Below are positions 17,273 through 27,054 of a stretch of DNA of 64,000 nucleotides, in pieces. How positions within the stretch are numbered: the stretch's first letter is position 1; the number at the start of each line of letters is the position of its first letter. The notes below the pieces were generated by a model. That model had not been told where the DNA came from. It saw only the letters and a list, made by a program, of their open reading frames with translations, and made no database searches. Both the position numbers and the translations under genes were made by a program. Origin of the DNA: Phycisphaerales bacterium (lineage in GTDB: Bacteria > Planctomycetota > Phycisphaerae > Phycisphaerales > UBA1924); assembly GCA_020847535.1 (NCBI GenBank), contig JADLBU010000100.1, forward strand, positions 1 through 64,000. The letters are read 5' to 3'.

Positions 17273-18958
17273 CTACTTGCGGAACACCGCGGGTACGAAG
17301 TCGGCATCGCTGGCTTCGCGGATCGCCAGTTCGATCTGAGTCTGCATGAGATCCAGCGGGACCGGATGCTGGTAGTCGGTGAGGACTTCGGAGAGCGCCT
17401 GCTGGGGGGTGGTGTTGGGCGCGGTGCGGGTCTGGCGATAGACCTTGACGGCGATCGCTTCGGCAGCGCCGGGGGTGAGGAGGCGGGGCATCAGGTCCTT
17501 GAGCGAGTCGAAGGCGGCCGGCTCGATCGCCGCACCCCGCTTGGCGCAGAGCCCGCGGATGAGCGCGAAGGATTCGTCGGGTGTGGTTGTGGGTAGAAGC
17601 GGGATCTTGACATCCACGCGACCGGGGCGCTTGAGATCGACTTCGATGAGGTCGGGGCGCGATGAGGCGAGGATCCAGACGATCTTGCCGCGGTTGCGGG
17701 TGTTGGACATCTCCTCGGCGATCATGGAGTAGACGCGGCCGCCGACGCCGGAATCGCCGGAATCGGCGGTGCGCTTGCCGAGGGCCTGGTCGGCCTCATC
17801 GATGAATACGTAGCAGCGGTTGAGGGCGTGGAGGAGCCGGAAGATGGTCTCGAGGTTGGCCTCGGTCGAGCCCACCCAGCGATCCCGGAAGTTCTTGAGC
17901 TTGACGACCGGAACGGAGGCTTCGCCGGCGAGGCACTCGACCATGAAGGTCTTGCCGGTGCCGACGGGGCCGCAGAAGAGATAGCCCATGGGCATGGCCT
18001 TGAGGTCGTTCTGGTTCCAGAGGGCGATGTCCTGACGGAGCCAGGCCTTGACCTTCTCCTGGCCCATGAGCATGTCGAGGTTGCGATCGGACTGGACGAA
18101 CTCGATGAGCCCGGCGGCGTCGTTCTCGATGATCTGCTTCTTGAGGGCGATCAGGTCCTTGTCGGTGATGGGCTGTTTCTTGTGCTCACGGGTCTTGAGC
18201 ATCGACTCGACGGCGTGGAGGCTGGAGCCGGTCATCGCGGCGGCAGGGGTTTCGAGCTTGCCCGCGAAGGGGGCAAGCGCGGTGGGGTAGGTCGGGGCTG
18301 TGATGGTGAACGCGCTCTGGAGCTCGGATGCGGTGGGGAGGGGGAGCTGGATGCGCGCCGCGCGGGGGTTGGTGGCGATCAGGGAGTGAAGATCGCTGAG
18401 GTTGTCGGTAATGAGGAAGCTGGCCTGTGGGGCGGCGGTGAGGTTGGAATCGCTGGCCCAGTCACGGATCTGGAGGGCGAGCGCGGCGAGGTCGTAGTTG
18501 AACGCTCCGCGGATCGCCGGGGCGAGCAGGTTGGCCGAGCGCAGGAAGATCGCGGATTGGATCAGTGGTCGGCCGAGGCGCTGGAGGTTGGAGGTGTAGC
18601 GGAGGAAGGCGGAGATCCACTCGATCGCCGCGCGTGGTTCGCGCGGGAGAGATTGGGTCTGCTTGAAGGTGGGCCAGTTGCTGGCGATCTCTCCGCCTTT
18701 CTCGACGCGGATGCCGGCGGCGAGGTCGTAGCTGAGGACGACATCGAAGCGCGGGAGGAGGATGCGGAGCAGGAAATCGTTGAGCGAGCCGAGCTCCGGG
18801 CCGGTCGGGAGGGGGAGGATGAGGCGATCGGAGATGTTGCCGTGGAGGATGAACTGGCTTGCGGCGTGGGATTCGTAGAGGGTGATGAGTTCGGTGGCCC
18901 AAGAGGGCAGGGTGGCGGAGGGGGGAGTGGGCAGGGGAGTGGTCGGCTGGGAAGGCAT
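17273..18958 (-). CDS. AAA-family ATPase
   Basis: 561 residues. The C-terminal half is an AAA module: Walker A GPVGTGKT near residue 330, Walker B CYVFIDEAD, an SRH-like stretch ending RPGRVDVKIP, and the sensor-1 segment IVWILASSRPD. The N-terminal 260 residues (ESHAASQFILHGNISDRLIL...) resemble the degenerate ATPase-like half of proteins that carry one active AAA domain near the C-terminus. It is probably a cytoplasmic remodelling ATPase. It has no operon partner: the upstream neighbour ends 165 bp away and the downstream gene is convergent. Confidence 0.8.
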   Translation of the reverse strand: MPSQPTTPLPTPPSATLPSWATELITLYESHAASQFILHGNISDRLILPLPTGPELGSLNDFLLRILLPRFDVVLSYDLAAGIRVEKGGEIASNWPTFKQTQSLPREPRAAIEWISAFLRYTSNLQRLGRPLIQSAIFLRSANLLAPAIRGAFNYDLAALALQIRDWASDSNLTAAPQASFLITDNLSDLHSLIATNPRAARIQLPLPTASELQSAFTITAPTYPTALAPFAGKLETPAAAMTGSSLHAVESMLKTREHKKQPITDKDLIALKKQIIENDAAGLIEFVQSDRNLDMLMGQEKVKAWLRQDIALWNQNDLKAMPMGYLFCGPVGTGKTFMVECLAGEASVPVVKLKNFRDRWVGSTEANLETIFRLLHALNRCYVFIDEADQALGKRTADSGDSGVGGRVYSMIAEEMSNTRNRGKIVWILASSRPDLIEVDLKRPGRVDVKIPLLPTTTPDESFALIRGLCAKRGAAIEPAAFDSLKDLMPRLLTPGAAEAIAVKVYRQTRTAPNTTPQQALSEVLTDYQHPVPLDLMQTQIELAIREASDADFVPAVFRK

Positions 18959-19070
18959 GGAAAGCAGATGGTACCAGTTGTGCGGGGAGTGGTTGCCGGG
19001 TGAGGAGAGCTGTGGGGGTGTGGTTGCTGGGAGTTGTGAGAGATGAGGGCCGGAGAGGATGTAGATCAGA

Positions 19071-19123
19071 AGCCCTCACCGCCTCGCAAGCCTCGGCACC
19101 TCTCCCAGGGGGAGAGGAAGGGG
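19071..19123 (+). repeat. Dispersed hairpin repeat, copy A
   Basis: A 53-bp element (AGCCCTCACCG...CTCGC...CCTCTCCC-n-GGGAGAGG-AAGGGG) with a CCTCTCCC/GGGAGAGG hairpin. It abuts the stop codon of the ACMSD-like gene and could act as a terminator. A second, nearly identical copy lies inside that gene at 19903-19956. Confidence 0.75.
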
Positions 19124-20386
19124 TCAGCCGCCGAAGAGGAAGTGGAGGGCGTTGGAGCCGAGCATCTGAGTGCGGACGGAGTCAGAGAGGCTGGGGTGGT
19201 TGCGGATGAGCGAGCCTGGGCGATCTTCGCCGAGGGGGAAGGGGTAGTCGGAGCCGAGCATAATGCGGTCAGCGCCCATGGTGTCGATGAGGAGGGCGAG
19301 CGCTCGGGGATCGTGGACGAGGGAGTCGACGTAGAAGCGTGCGGGGCGGTTGGTTGATGGGTTGGCGATGTAGGCCTTGGGTGGAATGTGGTTGTGGGTG
19401 GAGCAGAGATCGGGGCGGGCCTCGCAGCCGTGCTGGATTCGGCCGAGCGTGCCGCAGAAAGAGCCGCCGCCGTGGGCGAACGCGAGCTTGAGCTTGGGGA
19501 AGCGTTCGAGGACTCCGCCGAAGATCACCGAGCAGATCGCCAGGCACGTTTCGGTGGGCATTCCAACGAGCCAGGGGAGCCAGTAGTCGGGCATGCGATC
19601 GGTGCCGTGCTTGTCGTACTGGACCATGTCCCAGGGGTGAACGAAGATCGCGGCGTTGAGGGATTGGGCGGCGGCGTAGAACTCGTTGAGCGAGGGGTCG
19701 GAGAGGTTCTTACCGTTGATGTTGGTGCCGATCTGGATGCCCGGAAATTTGAGCTGCGTGATGCAGCGCTCGAGTTCGCGGATGGCGAGCGTTGGGTCTT
19801 GGAGTGGAACGGTGCCGAGGGCGAGAAAGCGAGAGAAGGCACTGGTCACTGGGGACTGGGCACTGGTGTGAGAAGTGGGGGCTGTAGGAGGAGTAAATAG
19901 CGAGCCCTCACCGGCTCGCAGAGCCTCGCCACCTCTCCCGAGGGGAGAGGGAGGGGCAGCGCGGACGACTGCGGCGATGTGGTCGTTGAGGAGCTGGGCG
20001 AGCGCGTGGGTGTCGTGGGGCTTGGCCCAGTAGCTGAACATGATGGGGACGGTGGAGAGAACCTGGATGTCGACTCCGGTGGCATCCATGTCGCGCAGGC
20101 GAGCCGCGGGGTCCCAGCAGTTGTGCTGAATGTCGCGGAAGTTTCTGGTCTTGTTGCCCTCGAGGGATTGGACCATGCGGGCGCAGGGTGGGTTTGCGGT
20201 GGGGCTGTGATGGTTGAGGGAGATCCAGCCTGGGTAGCCGGTGCGCTTGGTCCAGTCGGGCCAGGTTTTGGGGAGGATGTGGGTGTGGAGGTCGAGGGTG
20301 AGCGTGGTCGTGGAGGGGGGCGTGGCGGACGTGGGGGTGGACGTAGGCGTGGACGTAGGGGTGGGGGTGGGGGTCGTTGCGGGCAC
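19124..20386 (-). CDS. Amidohydrolase, ACMSD-like (2-amino-3-carboxymuconate-6-semialdehyde decarboxylase family)
   Basis: The core has metal-binding LDLHTHILP near residue 35, [25 protein letters not shown] and the C-terminal [14 protein letters not shown] that characterises ACMSD, an enzyme of tryptophan (kynurenine) and nitrobenzoate breakdown. The usual length is about 330-340, but this protein has 420. The excess is a Thr/Pro-rich N-terminus (residues 1-25, encoded by a short tandem repeat) and an insertion of about 40 residues (near 145-187) encoded by two intergenic-type repeats (19840-19956). No other kynurenine genes are in the window, so a related decarboxylase activity cannot be excluded. 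Confidence 0.8.
   Translation of the reverse strand: MPATTPTPTPTSTPTSTPTSATPPSTTTLTLDLHTHILPKTWPDWTKRTGYPGWISLNHHSPTANPPCARMVQSLEGNKTRNFRDIQHNCWDPAARLRDMDATGVDIQVLSTVPIMFSYWAKPHDTHALAQLLNDHIAAVVRAAPPSPLGRGGEALRAGEGSLFTPPTAPTSHTSAQSPVTSAFSRFLALGTVPLQDPTLAIRELERCITQLKFPGIQIGTNINGKNLSDPSLNEFYAAAQSLNAAIFVHPWDMVQYDKHGTDRMPDYWLPWLVGMPTETCLAICSVIFGGVLERFPKLKLAFAHGGGSFCGTLGRIQHGCEARPDLCSTHNHIPPKAYIANPSTNRPARFYVDSLVHDPRALALLIDTMGADRIMLGSDYPFPLGEDRPGSLIRNHPSLSDSVRTQMLGSNALHFLFGG
19840..19956 (+). repeat. Repeat block inserted in frame in the ACMSD-like gene (heptamers plus hairpin copy B)
   Basis: 19840-19867 is four tandem heptamers (CACTGGT, CACTGGG, GACTGGG, CACTGGT). 19903-19956 is copy B of the hairpin repeat at 19071. 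Both are of the intergenic kind, yet the gene stays open through them, adding about 40 residues (including [18 protein letters not shown]) between conserved ACMSD blocks. Confidence 0.75.
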
Positions 20387-20475
20387 GGTGGGTGAGAATA
20401 GGAGTTGGGGGGCCGGCCAGCGGCGGGGGCGGAGCTGGCGCTCGGGGCTCTCTCTGATCTACACTTGGCACCTCT

Positions 20476-21891
20476 ATGGCGTACACCCTCAAGGCTGGAC
20501 AACCCGTTCTCACCAAGCGCATCCCCTGCTGGCCGTATGCGGACCCCAAGGGTCGGCATGTGGTTTCGTATGACGAGTACGTGAAAACCGGGGGGTATGA
20601 GGGGCTCAAGAAGGCGATCGCCCTGAAGCCGGATGCGGTGACGGAGGAGGTCAAGAAGTCGGTGCTGCGTGGTCGCGGGGGGGCGGGGTTTCCGACGGGG
20701 CTGAAGTGGACGTTCCTGCCGAAGCTGACGGTGGATGCGGGCGGGGTGGAGGCGGACCCCGGGCAGCGGTATCTGGCGATCAACGCGGATGAATCGGAGC
20801 CGGGGACTTTTAAGGACCGGCTGCTGATGGACTTTGATCCTCACCTGATGCTGGAGGGGATCGCGATCTGCTGCTACGCGTGCCGGATCAAGACGGCGTT
20901 TGTCTTCATCCGCGGGGAGTACCACCACCAGGCACACGTGCTGGAGAATGCGCTGAAGGAGGCGTACGCGAAGGGGATCTTCGGGAAGCAGGGGTTGTTG
21001 AACGGGGCGAGCACGGCTCGCGGTGGTGCGTTCTCCGTTGACTGCTACGTGCATCGCGGCGCTGGGGCGTATATCTGCGGGGAGGAGACGGGGCTTCTCG
21101 AGGCGCTGGAGGGCAAGCGCGGGTGGCCGCGGATCAAGCCGCCGTTCCCGGCGATCAAGGGGTTGTTCGGGAAGCCGACGATCATCAACAACGTGGAGAC
21201 GGTCGCCCACCTGCCAAGCATCATCGAGAACGGCGCGGAGTGGTTCACCAAGCAGGGGGTGGCTTCGGCGTTCCCGAACGGGATGGCGAGCTATGGGACC
21301 AAGCTGATGGGGGTGTCGGGGCACGTGAAGCGGCCGGGGTGCTACGAGTGCGATCTGGGTGTGTCGCTCAAGACACTGGTCGAGGATCTATGCGGGGGGA
21401 TGCGGAACGGGAAGAAGTTCAAGGGGGCGATCGCCGGGGGGATCTCGATGGGGATCCTGGGCCCGGATCAGTATGAGGCCGAGATGGATTTCGACATCGG
21501 CCGCAAGTACAACGTGCTGGGGCTGGGGACTGCGTGCCCGACGGTGTTCGATGAGGACACGGACATGGTTGCGGTGGCGCGGAATATCGCCCGATTCTTC
21601 AAGCACGAATCCTGCGGGCAGTGCACACCGTGCCGCGAAGGCTCGGGGTGGCTGTATCAGCTGCTCAGCCGGATCGAGGATGGGGCGGGGCGGACGAAGG
21701 ATCTGGACTTGGCCCTCGAGATTGCGACCAGCATGGGATCGATGCCGGGCACGACGATCTGCGGGCTGGCGGATGGCAATAACTGGGCGGTCAGGACGAT
21801 CGTGAACAAGTATCGCGGGGAGTTTGAGAAGCGCGTGAAGCCGACGTTTGTGCCGGTGCGGATGACGGTGGGGGCGGGGGCGAAGGGGTAG
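20476..21891 (+). CDS. nuoF: NADH-quinone oxidoreductase subunit F
   Basis: 471 residues with the NADH/FMN-binding signature GRGGAGFPTGLKW (about 57-69), INADESEPGTFKDR, AYICGEETGLLEALEG and the 4Fe-4S motif ESCGQCTPCREGSGW. It is the NADH-oxidising flavoprotein of complex I. It is alone here: no nuoE or nuoG flank it, and the window's nuoA lies 5 kb away on the other strand, so complex I genes are dispersed. The promoter must lie in the 89 bp before the start. Confidence 0.93.
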   Translation: MAYTLKAGQPVLTKRIPCWPYADPKGRHVVSYDEYVKTGGYEGLKKAIALKPDAVTEEVKKSVLRGRGGAGFPTGLKWTFLPKLTVDAGGVEADPGQRYLAINADESEPGTFKDRLLMDFDPHLMLEGIAICCYACRIKTAFVFIRGEYHHQAHVLENALKEAYAKGIFGKQGLLNGASTARGGAFSVDCYVHRGAGAYICGEETGLLEALEGKRGWPRIKPPFPAIKGLFGKPTIINNVETVAHLPSIIENGAEWFTKQGVASAFPNGMASYGTKLMGVSGHVKRPGCYECDLGVSLKTLVEDLCGGMRNGKKFKGAIAGGISMGILGPDQYEAEMDFDIGRKYNVLGLGTACPTVFDEDTDMVAVARNIARFFKHESCGQCTPCREGSGWLYQLLSRIEDGAGRTKDLDLALEIATSMGSMPGTTICGLADGNNWAVRTIVNKYRGEFEKRVKPTFVPVRMTVGAGAKG

Positions 21892-22017
21892 CCGCGGATT
21901 TTCGCGGATGAACGCGGATCAGAATGCGCGGCGAACAACAAGGGAAGATGAAGGGCGCTGGGAAGCCCATCAGCGGCAGCGCTCGAGCGCGATTGCCGTC
22001 GCGCGCCCACAGAAATA

Positions 22018-22045
22018 CACCAGGCCGGCGGTGGCCGGCCTGGTG
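22018..22045. terminator. Strong hairpin, probable bidirectional terminator
   Basis: A perfect 12-bp stem (CACCAGGCCGGC / GCCGGCCTGGTG) with a GGTG loop lies between nuoF and the convergent dockerin-tail remnant. There is no T-run, so it could act as a Rho-aided stop. Confidence 0.65.
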
Positions 22046-22128
22046 AGGAGGTGGATCACCGGGATTTGGGGGACATGTCAGTGCGTGCGCAGCGGTGTCA
22101 GCCCGTCGCCGCGGGTCTCGGCGAGGTG

Positions 22129-22278
22129 TCAGCAACCGAGCTCGAACTGCAGGACGTAGGCATCGAAATCGTCGGTGTCGGTGAAGCCCGTGCCGACGAC
22201 ATCGGCAGGGCAGCAGAGGATGACGAGGCCCTGGTTGTCCTCACGGTCGGGCCGCTCGTCCAAGAGCGTCTTCACCAT
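22129..22278 (-). pseudogene. Dockerin-like C-terminal remnant of a secreted protein
   Basis: Reading the minus strand from ATG 22278 gives 49 residues: MVKTLLDERPDRED, then ILCCPADVVGTGFTDTDDFDAYVLQFELGC. The second half is the Phycisphaerales-type dockerin-like tail (compare 17030-17196), with a CPAD start and an E-L-G-C end. No signal peptide or domain precedes it, and the 170 bp upstream are not coding, so this looks like the surviving 3' end of a lost gene. Confidence 0.6.
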
Positions 22279-22451
22279 TCACGATACGGCCCACACGATA
22301 ACGCGGTTGCGCTAGTTTTCTACAGAGCGGGTCGGTTTTGTTAATGTATTGCGGATTCGCGACACAGATCGTCCCCATCACTTTACAGGCCCTGATGCTT
22401 GTGCATCACGCGCAGCGCGAAGCGCCGGATGCTGCGGACCGGCGATGGGAA

Positions 22452-24446
22452 TCAGGCCGATGGCGGGGGAGCGCCGAACTCGGTCTTGAGCAACTCGTAC
22501 TTCTGCAGGTACTTGAGGACTGTGATGACGAACGTGGCGTGGCTCCAGGTGAGGGGGCTGACGCTCATGTTCTCCCCGGTGTAGGGGTTGAACTGCTCGG
22601 CGAGCACGCCGGATTCGTTGGCGCGGGAGACGGTCCACTCCAGAAGCGGGAGGGTCTCGGCGAGTTCGGCGAAGGAGCGGGCCTTGGCGATCTGGTACTC
22701 GGCCTGCCAGAGGGTGCAGATGATCCAGGGGTTCCCCGGGATCTCATCGATGCGCTCGCGTTCGACTTGGTGGTAGTAGTCGTGGTGGTAGCGGGCGCAG
22801 CCGCCGATCTCGGTCTTGACCCAGAGGCGTTCCCGGATCGCCTTCATCTCGGTCTGGACGCGCGGATCGCTGGCGGGCAGAGCGCCGAAAGCGAACAGGC
22901 CGTAGTTGGCGCTGTCGGGGGTCATGTCGAGGCGATAGCCGCCATCGGGGAGCGGGGTCGCCATGCGTGCGAAACGCTGCTGCTCGGGGTTCCAGAGGTA
23001 CTTGAGGAGTGCGGCCTTCATGTTCTGGGCGCCCTCGCGGAACTGGGCAGCCCTGTCGGACTCGCCGAAGTCGTTGGCGAACGCGGCGGCGGCGTGGAGG
23101 GCGCCGATGGTCGCGGCGACCGTGTAGGTGTGGATGCCGCGTCGTTCCTCCCAGAGATCCCAGGAGGGGAGGGGGAGGCCGTTGCGATCCCGATAGTTGA
23201 GGATCCAGAGCGCGGGATAGACGACCAGGGGGTTGTAGAGCGGCTTGACGAACTCGACATCCCGGAAAACGCTGAAGTGCTTGCGGAGCGCCCAGACGAC
23301 CAGGGAGGTTTCATCCTGCTGGATGGGGAGGATGCGCTGGCCTTCGAGCATCCAGGGGTGCCAACTGGAGGCCAGCTCGCCGTTGGGGGTGTACTTGTGG
23401 AGGAAGTAGCCATCCTCTTCGATGGATTCGGCGGCGTAGCGGAAGAAGCTGCGTGAGAGTTCGCTCTGACCGGCGAGCACGAGGGCGTAGGCGACCATGG
23501 CCCCGTCGCGCATCCAGCAATAGGAGTAGTGATCCCCGCCGAACTGCGTGATGTCGCTGTCGTTGGCGGCGATGATGGCGCCGCCGTTGTCGACCTGCGT
23601 GCGGAGGACGAGCTGGCTGCGGTAGAAGAGGTCCCGGATGGGCTCGGGGAGCGGGGAGATGTCGATGGGTTCCTTGCGTGCCCAGAGGCGCCAGTAGGCC
23701 TCGGTGCGGATGAGCATGCGCTCGGGGCCCTTGTGGAGGACGCGTTTGTTCAGGGCCTTGACATCGTCGTAGGAATGGCCGCAGGCGAGCCAGCTCGTGA
23801 CGTAGGACTGGCCGTGTGGGGCGATGTCGAGGTTGAAGCCGATGGTGGCATCGACCGAGCCCTGGCTGATCGCGTTGCGTCCCAGGACGCCATCCTCGGC
23901 GTCGCGCCAGGTGCCCTCCGCGCCGCCCACGCGCTTGGTGCCGATCGCCCATGAATCGATGCCGCACTTGTTCTCATCACAGGCGTTGAAGAGGAAGTAG
24001 ATGTCATCCTTGTAGATGACGATGCTGCTGGTGGCGGGGTCGTAGTTGGCGGTGTCGCCGACGGGGGTGCCGCGGACGGAGAGATCGAAGTGGTAGAAGA
24101 TTCGGACATCGCGTTTTTTGCCGGCCAGGTCGCGGACGACCAGGCGGCGGAAGAAGACGGTCTCGTGGAAGTCGACGGCATCCTCGCAGCGGACTTCGAG
24201 CTCGAGCTCATCGTTGCGGAGGATGACATCGGTGACGAGGGTGTCGGGCTTGTACTTGAGAGTGCGCTTCCAGGAAGGATCCTCGATCCAGGCCATCCGG
24301 CCGTCGGCCCAGACGCCGAAGCGCTGGACGCTGCCCTCGGTGTGGTTGAAGCGTCCGACGTTGGGGAAGTAGATGTCCCTGACGCGGTAGTAGCGGTCGA
24401 AGGTGACGAGGAAATTGCCGTTGCCGACGGGGATGTCTCTGGGCAT
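22452..24446 (-). CDS. Glycoside hydrolase family 15 protein (glucoamylase/trehalase-like)
   Basis: 664 residues. Residues 1-260 form the beta-sandwich N-domain of bacterial GH15 proteins (FLVTFDRYYRVRDIYFPNVG, FNHTEG). The (alpha/alpha)6 barrel follows, with YSYCWMRDGAMVAYAL, the general-acid region SWDLWEERRGIHTYT and the general base in ESGVLAEQFNP. No signal peptide is seen, so it probably acts on intracellular alpha-glucan or trehalose. A second GH15 gene lies at 42097 in the island. It is transcribed alone. Confidence 0.88.
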   Translation of the reverse strand: MPRDIPVGNGNFLVTFDRYYRVRDIYFPNVGRFNHTEGSVQRFGVWADGRMAWIEDPSWKRTLKYKPDTLVTDVILRNDELELEVRCEDAVDFHETVFFRRLVVRDLAGKKRDVRIFYHFDLSVRGTPVGDTANYDPATSSIVIYKDDIYFLFNACDENKCGIDSWAIGTKRVGGAEGTWRDAEDGVLGRNAISQGSVDATIGFNLDIAPHGQSYVTSWLACGHSYDDVKALNKRVLHKGPERMLIRTEAYWRLWARKEPIDISPLPEPIRDLFYRSQLVLRTQVDNGGAIIAANDSDITQFGGDHYSYCWMRDGAMVAYALVLAGQSELSRSFFRYAAESIEEDGYFLHKYTPNGELASSWHPWMLEGQRILPIQQDETSLVVWALRKHFSVFRDVEFVKPLYNPLVVYPALWILNYRDRNGLPLPSWDLWEERRGIHTYTVAATIGALHAAAAFANDFGESDRAAQFREGAQNMKAALLKYLWNPEQQRFARMATPLPDGGYRLDMTPDSANYGLFAFGALPASDPRVQTEMKAIRERLWVKTEIGGCARYHHDYYHQVERERIDEIPGNPWIICTLWQAEYQIAKARSFAELAETLPLLEWTVSRANESGVLAEQFNPYTGENMSVSPLTWSHATFVITVLKYLQKYELLKTEFGAPPPSA

Positions 24447-24593
24447 GCCTGCGTGTGTCCGTTCTTCGGGTAGATCGGTCCGGCCGGGCTGTGCCCTTGA
24501 CGGGTATTGTGGCGCGGCAGCGCAATAAAGTACCCGATCCCGGGCCGGCGGGTGGTCGGGGTGACGGCTGTGGATTGAGTGTGGGAGATGAGG

Positions 24594-24878
24594 TCAGGCA
24601 GCGGCGACGGCTTCGAGGGCGACGGCCTCGATCGTGCTCGGGAGATCTCCGACCTCGGTGACCTTGAGGCCGAAGTTCTCGCTGACCTTGACGGCGTGGC
24701 CGGTGGCGATCTGGCGGTTGTTGACCAGGAGTTCGAGGGGCTCATCGGCGTTCTTGCCGAGCTCTATCAACGCGCCGGGAACCCAGGCGAGCACATCGCT
24801 GACCTTCATGGCGCGCTGGCCGAGCCGGACGACGATGGGGACCTCGAGGGAGAGGATGGCGGAGAGGTTGTCGATCAT
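24594..24878 (-). CDS. fliN: FliN/SpoA-type flagellar motor switch protein
   Basis: ATG at 24878 gives 94 residues beginning MIDNLSAILSLEVPIVVRLG. The SpoA fold is clear from RAMKVSDVLAWVPGALIELGK, EPLELLVNNRQIATGHAVKV and ENFGLKVTEV. It forms part of the C-ring that controls rotor direction. It lies 70 bp downstream of the EAL protein in the same direction. No other flagellar gene is in the window, so an isolated or dispersed set is implied. Confidence 0.8.
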   Translation of the reverse strand: MIDNLSAILSLEVPIVVRLGQRAMKVSDVLAWVPGALIELGKNADEPLELLVNNRQIATGHAVKVSENFGLKVTEVGDLPSTIEAVALEAVAAA

Positions 24879-24947
24879 GGTGTGTTCCGGCGGTTGCGTA
24901 CTGACCCGTTCGGTGGTTCGCAAACGCCGTGCCTTGGCGCCAAATCG

Positions 24948-26789
24948 TCAAGCGGTGAGGCGCTTGCGGGGCTGGTTCTGTTGCTGGTTCTGGGGATGGC
25001 CGTGCGGGGCGTGGGGGTTGTGGGGATTGTGGGGGTTGGGTGCGATCGAGCCGACGATCTGCTGGGCGCTGTCGGTTGTTTTGGCCTCGGCGAGGCGCAT
25101 TTCCCGCGCTACCTCGTAGAGGTCCCGCGCGGTTGGGATCTTGGCGAGCGTATCCTCGATCAGAATCACGCGGAGACGTACGCCCAGGTCCGTGCCTTCG
25201 CCGCCAGCGCCCGCCTCGCCCAGGACCATGCGGTCGAACTGCTTGCGGAGGTGCTGGCTGCGTTTGGCGAGCACGCCCCCCCTGGCGGTGACGAGGAACT
25301 GGTCGTTGTGGAGGTGCGCGATGAAGACCGAGGAATCCCCGCGTGAGATGAGCATGTGGATCATGGTCGCCAGGCGCTTGATCAGCTCATCCCCCAACTC
25401 GTAGCCGTACTCGTCGTTGTAGCGTCCGAACTGTCGGATATCGATGATCGCCGCGTCGGTCGTGATGGGCTCCGCGCCGTGCCTGATGAGATCCTCGCGT
25501 TGGCGGATGAGCTCGTTCAGGTGCTTGTCGGCGCGGACGAGGTTGGGGAGACCGGTCAGGGGGCTGGTGCGGGAGTGCGTCTGGGTCGCCATATCGGCGG
25601 CGGCGTGGAGGAGATCCCGGATGGTGACCATGCCGGAGAGCTGTCCGTGGTCGGTGAGGATGAGGGGCGCGGAAAGGGAGCGCTCATCGCGCGAGGCGGC
25701 GAGCTGGAGGGCATCGACGATGGTGGTATCCACGCCGGCGGAGGTGACATCGGAGTTGACGATGTAGGCGATCGGCTGGGAGGCGCGGGCATCCCCGGCA
25801 GCGCGGAGGACCTGCTCTCGGTCGCACCAACCGGAGAAGCGCTTGCCATCCATGACCGCGACGCCTGGGGTGGAGAGCTGGCGGAGGAGCGATGCGGCGA
25901 CCTCGCGCACGGTCTCGCGTGAATCGACGGTGACGGTGGGGCGAGCGAAGCGCCCGACGCGAGCCTGTCGCGGGGTTTCGAGGTGGTCCCGATCAGCGCC
26001 GCCGGAGACATGGCGCATCCACTCGGCCAGGTCGGGATCGAGCTTCTGGTCCCGGCTTCCGGGCTTGCCCAGGAGATAGCCCTGGCCGAAGTTGACGCCA
26101 AGCTGCATGAGAACCTCGAGTTCCTCGCGGAGTTCGACGCCCTCGGCGATCAGGCGGACGCCGGACATGCGGGAGAAGTGGAGGAAGAAGCGGACCAGGT
26201 GCTGCTTGACGCGATCCTCGTGGATGTTCTCGATGAGTTCCCGGTCGAGCTTGAGCCAGTGAGGCCTGAGGGCGACGATGCGCTGGAGGCCGCTGGTGCC
26301 GGCGCCGACATCGTCGATGGCGATCTGGAAGCCGGAGGCCTTGGCGAGCCGGACCTGCTCCTCGAGCCCTTCCATGTACTGCTGGTTGGCGCGTTCGGTG
26401 ATTTCCAGGACGATGCGGTTGGGAGCCAGACCCGGGATGAGGCGGACGGACTGGAGTAGAGTCTCGGCGAAGCGAGGGTCCGCGAATACCTGGGGCGTGG
26501 TGTTCAGGAAGAGCTGGACATCCCCGGGCCATTGGGCGGCGGCGTCGAGGGACTGTCGGCGGGTGAGGGATTCGAGGTTCCAGAGCATGCCGGTCTCTTC
26601 GGCGGTGTCGAAGAGCTCGACGATGTTCTTGAAGGGGCTGGCGCCCGCGGGGCGGGAGAGGGCCTCAAAGCCCGAGATCTGGCCTGATCGGAGGTCCACG
26701 ATCGGCTGAAAGATCGCGTTGACCTCCTCGGCGGCGATCGTGGCTTCGAGCATGCGCTGCACTGCGAGTGATCCGCGGATCGGATTCAT
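24948..26789 (-). CDS. EAL - CBS pair - degenerate GGDEF signalling protein
   Basis: 613 residues. The EAL domain (about 10-245) has GFEALSR, LEITER, IDDVGAGTSG, LKLDRELI and AEGVELREE, so a c-di-GMP phosphodiesterase site appears intact. Two CBS-type repeats (about 270-395) follow, then a GGDEF-like domain whose signature is HNDQF, which should not make c-di-GMP. The tail is His/Asn/Pro-rich (NPHNPHNPHAPHGH). Lying upstream of fliN, it may tune motility through c-di-GMP. The CBS pair may sense adenosine nucleotides. Confidence 0.88.
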   Translation of the reverse strand: MNPIRGSLAVQRMLEATIAAEEVNAIFQPIVDLRSGQISGFEALSRPAGASPFKNIVELFDTAEETGMLWNLESLTRRQSLDAAAQWPGDVQLFLNTTPQVFADPRFAETLLQSVRLIPGLAPNRIVLEITERANQQYMEGLEEQVRLAKASGFQIAIDDVGAGTSGLQRIVALRPHWLKLDRELIENIHEDRVKQHLVRFFLHFSRMSGVRLIAEGVELREELEVLMQLGVNFGQGYLLGKPGSRDQKLDPDLAEWMRHVSGGADRDHLETPRQARVGRFARPTVTVDSRETVREVAASLLRQLSTPGVAVMDGKRFSGWCDREQVLRAAGDARASQPIAYIVNSDVTSAGVDTTIVDALQLAASRDERSLSAPLILTDHGQLSGMVTIRDLLHAAADMATQTHSRTSPLTGLPNLVRADKHLNELIRQREDLIRHGAEPITTDAAIIDIRQFGRYNDEYGYELGDELIKRLATMIHMLISRGDSSVFIAHLHNDQFLVTARGGVLAKRSQHLRKQFDRMVLGEAGAGGEGTDLGVRLRVILIEDTLAKIPTARDLYEVAREMRLAEAKTTDSAQQIVGSIAPNPHNPHNPHAPHGHPQNQQQNQPRKRLTA

Positions 26790-27054
26790 CCATCTCTCCG
26801 GCGTATCTGTAACTCTCGGTCCTGCCCGCCCAGCTCTCGCCGGGACGGGAGGTTCATCGGATCGCCGGGTAGGAATGCCACGCGAAGGGGGCCAAGTCAG
26901 GCTCTGGCACGGTGCATGGCGCAGGGTGTTCTGGCTCGCGTGTCCGTGCGAGGTCGTTCTCGGGCGGGATGCGGGTTATCGAGAGCCGCCGGAGGTCCGG
27001 GATCGCGCTGGATTGGTTACCGGGCGAAGCGGGATCTCGGTACTGCAGAAGCAG

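Noticed and set aside
19846..21324. 492-codon minus-strand frame across nuoF
   Set aside because: Shadow frame; nuoF motifs on the plus strand decide.
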